Positions 7,133 through 13,297 of a DNA stretch of 13,424 nt are shown here, in pieces. Source of the DNA: Chromatiales bacterium (lineage in GTDB: Bacteria; Pseudomonadota; Gammaproteobacteria; CAMYNG01). A model generated the notes under the pieces. That model saw only the letters and a list, made by a program, of their open reading frames with translations. It was not told the DNA's origin and made no database searches. Each line of letters starts with the position of its first letter. The first letter of the stretch is position 1. The translations under genes were made by a program, and so were the position numbers. The stretch spans positions 1-13,424 of the forward strand of contig JALUTW010000141.1 in the NCBI GenBank assembly GCA_027021685.1, in the 5' to 3' direction.

Positions 7133-7462
7133 ATGAGCGAGAAGCACGATCAGGGGCGCCACGACGACGGCCTGGCGCTGCAGGAAGCCAAGCCGCGGCT
7201 GAAGAAGCCCCCCATGTATAAAGTTGTCCTGCTGAATGACGATTACACTCCCATGGAGTTCGTCGTTCACATCCTCGAGCGCTTTTTTGGCATGGATCGT
7301 GTAAGGGCTACACGCATCATGTGGAAGGTGCACACCGAGGGCAAAGGGGTGTGCGGCGTCTTCACCCGCGACGTGGCCGAGACCAAGGTGGTCCAGGTGA
7401 ACGACTTTTCGCGCCGGCACGAACACCCGCTGCTGTGCACGATGGAAGAATCGGATGGGTGA
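7133..7462 (+). CDS. clpS: ATP-dependent Clp protease adaptor ClpS
   Basis: ClpS binds proteins with N-terminal Leu, Phe, Tyr or Trp and hands them to ClpAP. The 109-residue product has the flexible N-terminal tail followed by the core. Asn35-Asp36-Asp37 and Met41 in NDDYTPMEF line the N-degron pocket, together with His67 in VHTEGKGVCGVFT. These match E. coli Asn34-Asp36, Met40 and His66 with an offset of one. AETKV and HEHPLLCT are also typical. The ATG at 7133 gives a family-like length. A GGAGG at 7127-7131 lies only 1 nt before it, which is too close for a normal ribosome site. In-frame TTG codons at 7058 and 7106 have no better signal. The stop is 6 nt before clpA, so the two are co-transcribed. 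Confidence 0.97.
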   Translation: MSEKHDQGRHDDGLALQEAKPRLKKPPMYKVVLLNDDYTPMEFVVHILERFFGMDRVRATRIMWKVHTEGKGVCGVFTRDVAETKVVQVNDFSRRHEHPLLCTMEESDG

Positions 7463-7468
7463 GCAACC

Positions 7469-9730
7469 ATGCTGAACAAAGAGCTTGAAGCCTCGCTGAA
7501 CCAGGCATTCCGCCAGGCGCGCGAGAAGGACCACGAGTTCATGACCGTGGAGCACCTGCTGCTCGCGCTGCTGGACAACCCGTCGGCCAGCGACGTGCTG
7601 CGCGCCTGCGGCGCCGACCTCGACGTGCTGCGCCGCGAGCTCACCGCCTTTCTCGACGAGACCACGCCGCTGCTGCCGCCCAACGACGAGCGCGACACCC
7701 AGCCCACGCTGGGCTTCCAGCGCGTGCTCCAGCGCGCGGTGTTCCACGTCCAGTCCTCGGGCAAGCAGGAGGTGACCGGCGCCAACGTGCTGGTGGCCAT
7801 CTTCAGCGAGCAGGAGTCGCAGGCGGTCTACTTCCTCAAGAAGCAGGACATCACCCGCCTGGACGTGGTCAACTACATCGCCCACGGCATCTCCAAGGTC
7901 TCCGACGAGGACCAGGGCGGGTCCGAGGTGTCCGGCAGCGAGGAGGCGGCCGGCGACAGCGGCCAGAGCCCGCTGGAGCAGTTCACCACGAACCTCAACC
8001 AGCTCGCGCGCATGGGCCGCATCGATCCGCTCATCGGCCGCAAGCAGGAGATCGAGCGCACCATCCAGGTGCTGTGCCGCCGGCGCAAGAACAACCCGCT
8101 GCTGGTGGGCGAGGCCGGCGTGGGCAAGACCGCCCTGGCCGAGGGCCTGGCCAAGATGATCGTGGACGGCGAGGTGCCCGAGGTGCTGAGCCAGTCCACC
8201 ATCTACTCGCTGGACATGGGCACCCTGCTCGCCGGCACCAAGTACCGCGGCGATTTCGAGAAGCGGCTCAAGGCGGTGCTGGCCCAGCTCAGGAAGGAGC
8301 CGGGGGCGATCCTGTTCATCGACGAGATCCACACCATCATCGGCGCCGGGGCCGCCTCGGGCGGATCCATGGATGCGTCCAACCTGATCAAGCCGGTGCT
8401 GGCCTCGGGTGAACTCAAGTGCATCGGGTCCACCACCTACCAGGAGTACCGCGGCATCTTCGAGAAGGATCGCGCGCTGGCGCGCCGGTTCCAGAAGATC
8501 GACATCACCGAGCCGTCGGTGGAGGAGACGGTGCAGATCCTCGAAGGGCTCAAGTCGCGCTTCGAGGAGCATCACGAGGTGCGCTACACCCACCAGGCCC
8601 TGCGCACCGCCGCCGAGCTGGCCGACCGCTACATCAACGAGCGCCACCTGCCGGACAAGGCGGTGGACGTGATCGACGAGGCCGGGGCCAACCAGCGCCT
8701 GCAGCCGCCGTCGCGGCGCAAGAAGACCATCGGCGTGAAGGAGATCGAGGCGGTGGTGGCCAAGATCGCACGCATTCCGCCCAAGTCGGTCTCGCGCGAC
8801 GACCGCACCCAGCTCAAGAACCTGGAGCGCGATCTCAAGCTCGTGATCTACGGCCAGGACGAGGCCATCGAGACCCTGAGCACGGCGATCAAGCTGGCCC
8901 GCTCCGGGCTGGGCAACGAGAACCGCCCCATCGGTGCGTTCCTGTTCGCTGGGCCCACCGGCGTGGGCAAGACCGAGGTCACGCGCCAGCTCGCGCGCAC
9001 CCTGGGCATCGAGCTCATCCGCTTCGACATGTCCGAGTACATGGAGCGGCACACCGTCTCGCGCCTCATCGGCGCGCCGCCGGGCTACGTGGGCTTCGAC
9101 CAGGGCGGCCTGCTCACCGAGGAGATCGCCAAGCACCCGCACGCGGTGCTGCTGCTGGACGAGATCGAGAAGGCCCATCCGGACGTGTTCAACCTGCTGC
9201 TGCAGGTCATGGACCACGGCACACTCACCGACAACAACGGGCGCAAGGCCGACTTCCGCAACGTCATCATCGTGATGACCACCAACGCGGGGGCGGACCG
9301 GCTCGATCGCCGCTCCATCGGCTTCACCGAGCAGGACCACTCCAGCGACGCCATGGAGGTCATCAACCGCACCTTCACGCCGGAGTTCCGCAACCGGCTG
9401 GATGCCATCATCCAGTTCAAGCCGCTGTCGCCGGAGACCATCAGCAAGGTGGTGGACAAGTTCATCTTCGAGCTGGAAGGCCAGCTCGAGGAGAAGGGCG
9501 TCACCCTCGAGGTGGACGACGAGGCCCGCACCTGGCTCGCCATGCACGGCTATGACCCCAAGATGGGGGCACGGCCCATGGCCCGCGTGATCCAGGAAAA
9601 CATCAAGAAGCCGCTGGCAGAGGAGCTTCTGTTCGGCCGCCTGGCCAACGGCGGCCACATCACCGTCACCCTGCGCGACGACAGGCTCCACATGGAGCTG
9701 GAAGGCAAGGACGAGCTGACGACCCAGTAG
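7469..9730 (+). CDS. clpA: ATP-dependent Clp protease ATP-binding subunit ClpA
   Basis: ClpA is the AAA+ unfoldase that threads substrates into the ClpP chamber. The 753-residue protein (E. coli: 758) has the N-domain that docks ClpS (1-140) and an acidic linker (about 144-168). AAA module 1 has Walker A GEAGVGKT (214-221), pore loop KYRG (258-261) and Walker B FIDEIH. AAA module 2 has Walker A GPTGVGKT (495-502), pore loop GYVG (539-542) and Walker B LLLDEIE (561-567). The ClpP-docking loop reads IGF (617-619) instead of E. coli IGL; hydrophobic-Gly-Phe/Leu variants are known in ClpP partners. The absence of a long coiled-coil middle domain separates it from ClpB and ClpC. It follows clpS by 6 nt and converges on infA. 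Confidence 0.98.
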   Translation: MLNKELEASLNQAFRQAREKDHEFMTVEHLLLALLDNPSASDVLRACGADLDVLRRELTAFLDETTPLLPPNDERDTQPTLGFQRVLQRAVFHVQSSGKQEVTGANVLVAIFSEQESQAVYFLKKQDITRLDVVNYIAHGISKVSDEDQGGSEVSGSEEAAGDSGQSPLEQFTTNLNQLARMGRIDPLIGRKQEIERTIQVLCRRRKNNPLLVGEAGVGKTALAEGLAKMIVDGEVPEVLSQSTIYSLDMGTLLAGTKYRGDFEKRLKAVLAQLRKEPGAILFIDEIHTIIGAGAASGGSMDASNLIKPVLASGELKCIGSTTYQEYRGIFEKDRALARRFQKIDITEPSVEETVQILEGLKSRFEEHHEVRYTHQALRTAAELADRYINERHLPDKAVDVIDEAGANQRLQPPSRRKKTIGVKEIEAVVAKIARIPPKSVSRDDRTQLKNLERDLKLVIYGQDEAIETLSTAIKLARSGLGNENRPIGAFLFAGPTGVGKTEVTRQLARTLGIELIRFDMSEYMERHTVSRLIGAPPGYVGFDQGGLLTEEIAKHPHAVLLLDEIEKAHPDVFNLLLQVMDHGTLTDNNGRKADFRNVIIVMTTNAGADRLDRRSIGFTEQDHSSDAMEVINRTFTPEFRNRLDAIIQFKPLSPETISKVVDKFIFELEGQLEEKGVTLEVDDEARTWLAMHGYDPKMGARPMARVIQENIKKPLAEELLFGRLANGGHITVTLRDDRLHMELEGKDELTTQ

Positions 9731-9756
9731 TCACGGGGACTGGCGCCCCCGCACAG

Positions 9757-9791
9757 GGCCGAGGGACGAGGGCCGAGGAACGGAGAACGGC
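9757..9791. repeat. Degenerate heptamer tandem array, locus 2
   Basis: Five contiguous 7-mers are seen: GGCCGAG, GGACGAG, GGCCGAG, GAACGGA, GAACGGC (consensus GRMCGRV). They lie in the 158-nt gap between the convergent clpA and infA. A CCTCCGCG motif follows at 9830-9837; locus 1 has a similar CCTCTGCG next to its array. No clear intrinsic terminator was found in this gap for either gene. Confidence 0.5.
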
Positions 9792-9888
9792 AGGAGCAGT
9801 TCCGGGCTGCTGGAACGGCGTGGTGTTCGCCTCCGCGCCTTCCGCGTTCGTGTCACGTGGCGGTGGCGGGGGGCTTCGGAACCGGTGC

Positions 9889-10107
9889 CTAGCGCGTGCG
9901 GAAGACGATGCGGCCCTTGCTGAGGTCGTAGGGGGTGAGCTGGACGGTGACCCGGTCCCCGGTGAGGATGCGGATGTAGTGCTTGCGCATCTTGCCCGAG
10001 ATGTGGGCGGTCACGACATGGCCGTTGTCCAGCTTCACGCGGAACATGGTGTTGGGCAGGGTCTCGATGACCGTGCCTTCCATCTCGATGTGTTCTTCCT
10101 TCGCCAT
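9889..10107 (-). CDS. infA: Translation initiation factor IF-1
   Basis: IF-1 binds the A site of the 30S subunit during initiation. The 72-residue product equals the usual bacterial length and is a single OB-fold: MAKEEHIEMEGTVIETLPN at the start, then LDNGHVVTAHISGKMRKH and LTGDRVTVQLTPYDL. The ATG at 10107 is preceded by AAGG about 6 nt upstream. An in-frame extension to 10167 has no family support. A good promoter (TTGAAA, 17 nt, CATCAT) lies just upstream and a terminator-like hairpin follows bpt, so infA is probably its own transcription unit. It lies in the conserved clpA/infA/aat neighbourhood. Confidence 0.98.
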   Translation of the reverse strand: MAKEEHIEMEGTVIETLPNTMFRVKLDNGHVVTAHISGKMRKHYIRILTGDRVTVQLTPYDLSKGRIVFRTR

Positions 10108-10138
10108 GCCTTGCCGGGGCCCGTTTTGACCAGCGCGA

Positions 10139-10167
10139 ATGATGCCTGAAACCGCCGCGTTTTTCAA
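10139..10167 (-). promoter_or_regulatory. Candidate sigma-70 promoter of infA
   Basis: On the minus strand TTGAAA (forward 10162-10167, five of six matches to TTGACA) is followed after exactly 17 nt by CATCAT (forward 10139-10144, four of six). Transcription would start near 10132, giving a leader of about 25 nt. This is the only candidate in the window with both a good -35 and correct spacing. Its -35 directly adjoins the T-run of the bpt terminator. Confidence 0.5.
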
Positions 10168-10181
10168 AACCCGCGCGCGGG
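10166..10181 (-). terminator. Candidate intrinsic terminator of the bpt transcript
   Basis: On the minus strand CCCG-CGCG-CGGG (forward 10170-10181) forms a short GC stem that can extend by a G-T and an A-T pair. TTTT follows directly (forward 10166-10169). It begins 1 nt after the bpt stop codon. The stem is short, so termination may be partial. Confidence 0.45.
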
Positions 10182-10182
10182 C

Positions 10183-10920
10183 TCAGGCCCGGTCCTGCAG
10201 CCGCCGCCAGCGGTGGCCGTCGAAGGCCTCCAGCGGCCGGAAGCGGGCCTTGTAGGCCATCTTGCGCGTCTCCCGGATCCAGTAGCCCAGGTAGACGTGG
10301 GCCAGGCCCAGCCGCCGGGCGCGCTCCACCTGCCACAGCACCGCGAACACGCCCAGCGAGCGCCGCGGCTCGTCCGGCTCGAAGTAGGTGTAGACCGCCG
10401 ACAGCCCGTCGGCCAGGTGGTCGGTCACCGCCACCGCCAGCAGCCGGCCTTCCTCGCGGAACTCGTACAGGCGGGTGGCGCTCCAGGGGCTGGAGATGAA
10501 GGACAGGTAGTTTTCGGGGGCATCGTTGTCCATGCCGCCGCCGGGGTGGCGGCTGCGGATGTAACGGCGGTAGAGGGCAAAGTGCTCGTCCTCGTAGCGC
10601 ACCGGCCCCTCCTGCACCTCGACGCCGCGGTTGCGGGCCCAGGCGCGGCGCTGGGCCCGGTCGGGGGTGAACTCCGCCACCGGGATGCGCACCGGCACGC
10701 AGGCCCGGCAGGTGGCGCAGTGGGGCCGGTACAGGTGGGCCCCGCTGCGCCGGAAGCCCAGCAGCGAGAGGCGGGAGTAGAGCCCGTTGTCCAGCCGCGC
10801 CGAGGGGTCGGCGAACAGGGTCACCGCCTCCCGCTCCGGCAGATAGCTGCAGGCGTGGGGCGCGGTGACGTAGAACTGCAGCCGCTCCAGGTCGACCGGT
10901 GAATTGCTGCCCTGATCCAA
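10183..10920 (-). CDS. bpt: Aspartate/glutamate leucyltransferase (Bpt; ATE/R-transferase family)
   Basis: Bpt transfers Leu from Leu-tRNA to proteins with N-terminal Asp or Glu, making them ClpS substrates. The 245-residue product has the ATE N-terminal domain with HACSYLPEREAVTLFADP (22-39) and CATCRACVPVRIP (68-80). The C-terminal GNAT-like domain includes SAVYTYFEPDEP and YLGYWIRETRKMAYK. Cysteines 24, 68, 71 and 74 form a conserved set. The start is TTG at 10920: a strong GGAGG lies 5 nt upstream, the N-terminus matches the family, and no in-frame ATG occurs before about residue 129. E. coli lacks this gene. It lies 75 nt downstream of aat, with a possible promoter between them. A plain arginyltransferase is less likely in bacteria. 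Confidence 0.95.
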   Translation of the reverse strand: MDQGSNSPVDLERLQFYVTAPHACSYLPEREAVTLFADPSARLDNGLYSRLSLLGFRRSGAHLYRPHCATCRACVPVRIPVAEFTPDRAQRRAWARNRGVEVQEGPVRYEDEHFALYRRYIRSRHPGGGMDNDAPENYLSFISSPWSATRLYEFREEGRLLAVAVTDHLADGLSAVYTYFEPDEPRRSLGVFAVLWQVERARRLGLAHVYLGYWIRETRKMAYKARFRPLEAFDGHRWRRLQDRA

Positions 10921-10935
10921 GGCCGCCTCCCTCCC
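10921..10935 (-). promoter_or_regulatory. Strong ribosome-binding site that fixes the bpt TTG start
   Basis: The minus strand reads GGGAGGGAGGCGGCC immediately before TTG. GGAGG is 5 nt from the start codon, a near-ideal spacing. This supports translation from TTG where no suitable ATG exists. Confidence 0.7.
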
Positions 10936-10956
10936 GGGGTGGAAACGCCCGGTTCC

Positions 10957-10962
10957 ATCATA
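10957..10962 (-). promoter_or_regulatory. Candidate -10 element for bpt
   Basis: On the minus strand TATGAT matches the -10 consensus at five of six positions in the 75-nt aat-bpt gap. The -35 region is poor (TGGCGG at 17 nt) and there is no TGn extension. Transcription would start near 10950, about 30 nt before the TTG start. bpt could also be transcribed from upstream through aat. Confidence 0.32.
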
Positions 10963-10995
10963 ACGGCGCCGCCATCCGCCCGCCAGCGGACAGGG

Positions 10996-11742
10996 TCACG
11001 CGGCGGGAAACCGGCCGCCGCTCTCCGCCACCGCCGCGGCCACGGCCGGGTCCAGCTGCCAGGGGCCGGCGGCGGCCGGGTCGCGGATGTGCTCGTCCAG
11101 CAGGGCCAGGAACCGCTCCCGGGGCACGGGGGCCGCACCCAGGCGCCGCAGGTGCGCGGTCTCCACCTGGCAGTCGATGAGGGCATAGCCCCACGCCGCG
11201 AGCTGGTGCACCAGGTGGACGAAGGCCGCCTTGGAGGCGTCGGACACGCGGCTGAACATGGACTCGCCGAAGAAGACCCGGCCCATGGCCACCCCGTAGA
11301 GGCCGCCCGCCAGGCGCCCGTCCTGCCACGCCTCCACCGAGTGGGCCCAGCCCAGCCGGTGCAGGCGGGTGTAGGCATGGCGCATCTCCTCCGTGATCCA
11401 GGTGCCGGACTCGCCGCGCCGCGGCTGGGCGCAGGCACGGATCACGTCCTCGAACGCCGCGTCCAGCGTGATGGCGAAGGGCCGCCTGCGCAGGGTCTTG
11501 CGCAGGCTGCGCGAGACATGCAGTTCACGCGGGAACAGCACCAGGCGCGGGTCTGGCGACCACCACAGGATGGGCTGGCCCTCGGAGTACCACGGAAAGA
11601 TCCCCCGCCGGTAGGCCGCCAGCAGCCGCTCGGGGCCGAGATCGCCGCCCACCGCCAGCAGCCCGTCGGGGTCGCGCAGGGCCTGCTCCGGCGGCGGGAA
11701 CCAGGCGGGATCGCGCGGGTCCAGCCAGGCGGGCTCCCTCAT
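10996..11742 (-). CDS. aat: Leucyl/phenylalanyl-tRNA--protein transferase
   Basis: Aat adds Leu or Phe from tRNA to N-terminal Lys or Arg, marking proteins for ClpS-ClpAP. The 248-residue product (E. coli: 234) shows the family blocks LLAVGGDLGPERLLAAYRRG (29-48), IFPWY, WWSPDPRLVLFP (60-71) and TWITEEM (114-120). The active-site region includes FFGESMFSR with Glu160, and LIDCQ with Asp190 and Gln192, matching E. coli Glu156, Asp186 and Gln188. The ATG at 11742 gives the family start and overlaps the stop of the upstream acyltransferase in an ATGA junction. A longer open frame (to 12840) lies within the upstream gene and is not coding. The gene lies upstream of bpt, so both N-degron transferases sit together. 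Confidence 0.97.
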   Translation of the reverse strand: MREPAWLDPRDPAWFPPPEQALRDPDGLLAVGGDLGPERLLAAYRRGIFPWYSEGQPILWWSPDPRLVLFPRELHVSRSLRKTLRRRPFAITLDAAFEDVIRACAQPRRGESGTWITEEMRHAYTRLHRLGWAHSVEAWQDGRLAGGLYGVAMGRVFFGESMFSRVSDASKAAFVHLVHQLAAWGYALIDCQVETAHLRRLGAAPVPRERFLALLDEHIRDPAAAGPWQLDPAVAAAVAESGGRFPAA

Positions 11743-12887
11743 GGCGCGGCGGGCTCCGTCCGGCGCCAGGGCAGGTCCGCCCGCAGGGCGTCCATGTAGT
11801 CGGCCACCGCGCGCGCCTCGCGGGCGGTGAACTCCGCCACCGCCGGGCGCAGGTGGGCGTCGGCCAGCCAGTGGGCGGAGTACGTGGCCACCGGCTCGAA
11901 GCCGCGCATCACCTTGTGCTCGCCCTGGGCGCCGGGCTCGAAGCGGGCCAGGCCGTGGCGCAGGCAGTAGTCCAGGCCCTGGTAGTAGCAGGTCTCGAAG
12001 TGCAGGCCGTCGATGAACTCCGAGGCGCCCCAGTGGCGCCCGTACAGGGCCCGGCCGTCGCGCAGGCACAGGGCGGCGGCGATGACGCGGCCGGCACGCA
12101 GCGCCTGGATGAGCACCACCCCGCCCGGCAGGGTGCGGTTGATCTCCTCGAAGAAGCCCGGGGTGAGCGTGGGCACGCCGCCCTTGCGGTGAAAGGTGGC
12201 GGCGTAGAAGTGGTGAAACCCGTGCCAGTCCTCCGCCGTGATGCCGGGGCTTTCCAGCACCCTGAACTCCACCCCGGCCTCGCGCACCCGGCGCCGCTCG
12301 CGCCGGATGTTCTTGCGCCGGCGCGCGGTGAAGTCGGCGAGCATCTCGTCGAAGTCGCGCCAGCCGCGGTTGAACCAGTGGAACTGGCAGCCCAGGCGCC
12401 GCAGCCAGCCGGCGCCCTCCAGGGTCTCGTTCTCCTCCCGCGGCGGGAACAGCACGTGTACGCCGGAGAAGCCGCCGCGCCGGCATTCCTCCACCAGCGC
12501 CCCGGCCAGGACGGCCGCGACCTCGTCCCGCGCGGCTTCGGGGTGCACCAGCAGCCGCGGCCCGGTGACGGGCGAGTAGGGGGAGGCGGCCACCAGCTTG
12601 GGATAGTAGCGCCGGCCGTGGCGCTCCCAGAAACCGGCCCAGCTCCAGTCGAACACGAACTCGCCGTAGGAGTTGTCCTTGGCGTAGAGCGGCACCGCGC
12701 CCGCGAGACGGTCGCCGTCGAAGGCCAGCAGGTGGCGCGGGATCCAGCCGAAGTGCTCTCCCACGCAGCCGTGGCGTTCCTGCGCCAGCAGGAACTCGTG
12801 GCGCACGAAGGGATTGCCGCCGGGCACCAGCGCGTTCCATGCCGCCGCCGGTACCGATTCAAGCCCGTCGACGAAGCGGAGGTCCAT
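11739..12887 (-). CDS. GNAT/FemAB-like N-acyltransferase (COG3146/DUF482 type), substrate unknown
   Basis: The 382-residue protein resembles the FemAB_like (DUF482, COG3146) family, which has a duplicated GNAT fold. Family-typical segments are PAAAWNALVPGGNPFVRHEF (13-32), ASPYSPVTGPRLLV, FTARRRKNIRRERR, LYGRHWG and FEPGAQGEHKVMRGFEP. No signal peptide or membrane helix is seen, so it should be cytoplasmic. Substrate and reaction are not established; family members have been annotated as predicted acyltransferases or peptidoglycan-related proteins. The ATG at 12887 gives the conserved N-terminus but has no clear ribosome site, because a heptamer array begins 6 nt upstream of it. The stop overlaps aat by 4 nt, so coupled translation is likely. 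The gene lies downstream of trxB, separated by 410 nt of repeats. The family call comes from recognised motifs, not a search. Confidence 0.85.
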   Translation of the reverse strand: MDLRFVDGLESVPAAAWNALVPGGNPFVRHEFLLAQERHGCVGEHFGWIPRHLLAFDGDRLAGAVPLYAKDNSYGEFVFDWSWAGFWERHGRRYYPKLVAASPYSPVTGPRLLVHPEAARDEVAAVLAGALVEECRRGGFSGVHVLFPPREENETLEGAGWLRRLGCQFHWFNRGWRDFDEMLADFTARRRKNIRRERRRVREAGVEFRVLESPGITAEDWHGFHHFYAATFHRKGGVPTLTPGFFEEINRTLPGGVVLIQALRAGRVIAAALCLRDGRALYGRHWGASEFIDGLHFETCYYQGLDYCLRHGLARFEPGAQGEHKVMRGFEPVATYSAHWLADAHLRPAVAEFTAREARAVADYMDALRADLPWRRTEPAAP

Positions 12888-12893
12888 GCCGGT

Positions 12894-12935
12894 GCCAGAT
12901 GCCAGATCTCAGATGTCAGATGTCAGATGTCAGAT
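12894..12935. repeat. Heptamer tandem array, locus 3, in the acyltransferase leader
   Basis: Six contiguous 7-mers are seen: GCCAGAT twice, CTCAGAT once, then GTCAGAT three times. This is the most regular of the three arrays. It ends 6 nt from the ATG at 12887 and fills the place where a ribosome site would be. Read as mRNA the unit is CATCTGA. The last three perfect units suggest recent expansion. No spacers, so it is not CRISPR. Confidence 0.75.
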
Positions 12936-12971
12936 GCCGGGAGGTAGCCGATCCGGTCCGCCCGGAGCACA

Positions 12972-13025
12972 CCCCCTCACCCCGGCCCTCTCCCCCGCGA
13001 TGCGGGGGAGAGGGGGATGGAAAAA
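12972..13025. repeat. Hairpin repeat, family 2 copy 1
   Basis: The unit starts CCCCCTCACCCCGG and holds a perfect 13-bp stem (12986-12998 with 13002-13014) around a 3-nt loop. It ends GGATGGAAAAA. Copy 3 at 13195 repeats the same flanks. It resembles widespread REP/BIME-type intergenic palindromes with a CCCTCTCCC core. Confidence 0.75.
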
Positions 13026-13067
13026 TCAGTTGCGGCATCGAACCTTCACCGGGTGCGAAAAAACGGT

Positions 13068-13102
13068 CCCCTCTCCCTCCGGGAGAGGGTCAGGGTGAGG
13101 GG
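13068..13102. repeat. Hairpin repeat, family 2 copy 2 (inverted)
   Basis: A perfect 9-bp stem CCCTCTCCC/GGGAGAGGG (13069-13077 with 13081-13089) is followed by TCAGGGTGAGGGG. This is the reverse complement of the left flank of copies 1 and 3, so this copy is inverted. Its loop is TCC. Confidence 0.7.
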
Positions 13103-13194
13103 ATCAACGGGCACCGGCCCACCGGGCAGGGACCGCACCCCCAATGGTGCGGACGCGCGTTTCCCAGCAGCCAGCCCCCAGCCGCTTCCAGGAT

Positions 13195-13250
13195 CCCCCC
13201 TCACCCCGGCCCTCTCCCCCGCATCGAGGGGGAGAGGGGGATGGAAAAAA
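13195..13250. repeat. Hairpin repeat, family 2 copy 3
   Basis: This has the same left flank (CCCCCTCACCCCGG) and right flank (GGATGGAAAAAA) as copy 1. The stem is a perfect 11 bp (13210-13220 with 13228-13238) with loop GCATCGA. It differs from copy 1 mainly in the loop. It ends about 48 nt downstream of the trxB stop (trxB is on the minus strand). Confidence 0.75.
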
Positions 13251-13297
13251 TGGACCGGACCGGGGAGGATGGAAATCCGGCAGCCGGCCCCCGGCCC

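Larger units (their letters stand above)
12888..13297. other. 410-nt repeat-rich spacer between trxB and the acyltransferase gene
   Basis: This non-coding stretch holds heptamer array 3 (12894-12935) and three hairpin repeats of family 2 (near 12972, 13068 and 13195). There is also a small stem CCGCACC/GGTGCGG (13133-13139 with 13146-13152). No promoter for the acyltransferase-aat pair and no intrinsic terminator for trxB could be identified. Small open frames here arise from the repeats and lack ribosome sites. Confidence 0.7.

Noticed and set aside
7103..9691. 862-codon open frame on the minus strand opposite clpS-clpA
   Set aside because: It covers two well-conserved genes and yields a His/Leu/Gly-rich translation without domains. 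It is a codon-bias shadow.
12894..12935. Possible CRISPR array
   Set aside because: Units are 7 nt and contiguous, with no spacers and no cas genes. It is a simple tandem repeat.
13133..13152. Stem CCGCACC/GGTGCGG as a fourth family-1 palindrome
   Set aside because: It shares 7 bases with the family-1 stem but in the opposite arm order, and lacks the CCTACG tag and flanks. The resemblance is too short.
12972..13250. Family-2 hairpins as intrinsic terminators of trxB
   Set aside because: On the trxB strand the stems are followed by GC-rich sequence, not a T-run; the T-run precedes the stems of copies 1 and 3.
12972..13297. Small open frames between the repeats, such as one beginning at 13017
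   Set aside because: They start inside the family-2 repeats, show no ribosome site and have Pro/Gly/Arg-rich repeat-derived translations.
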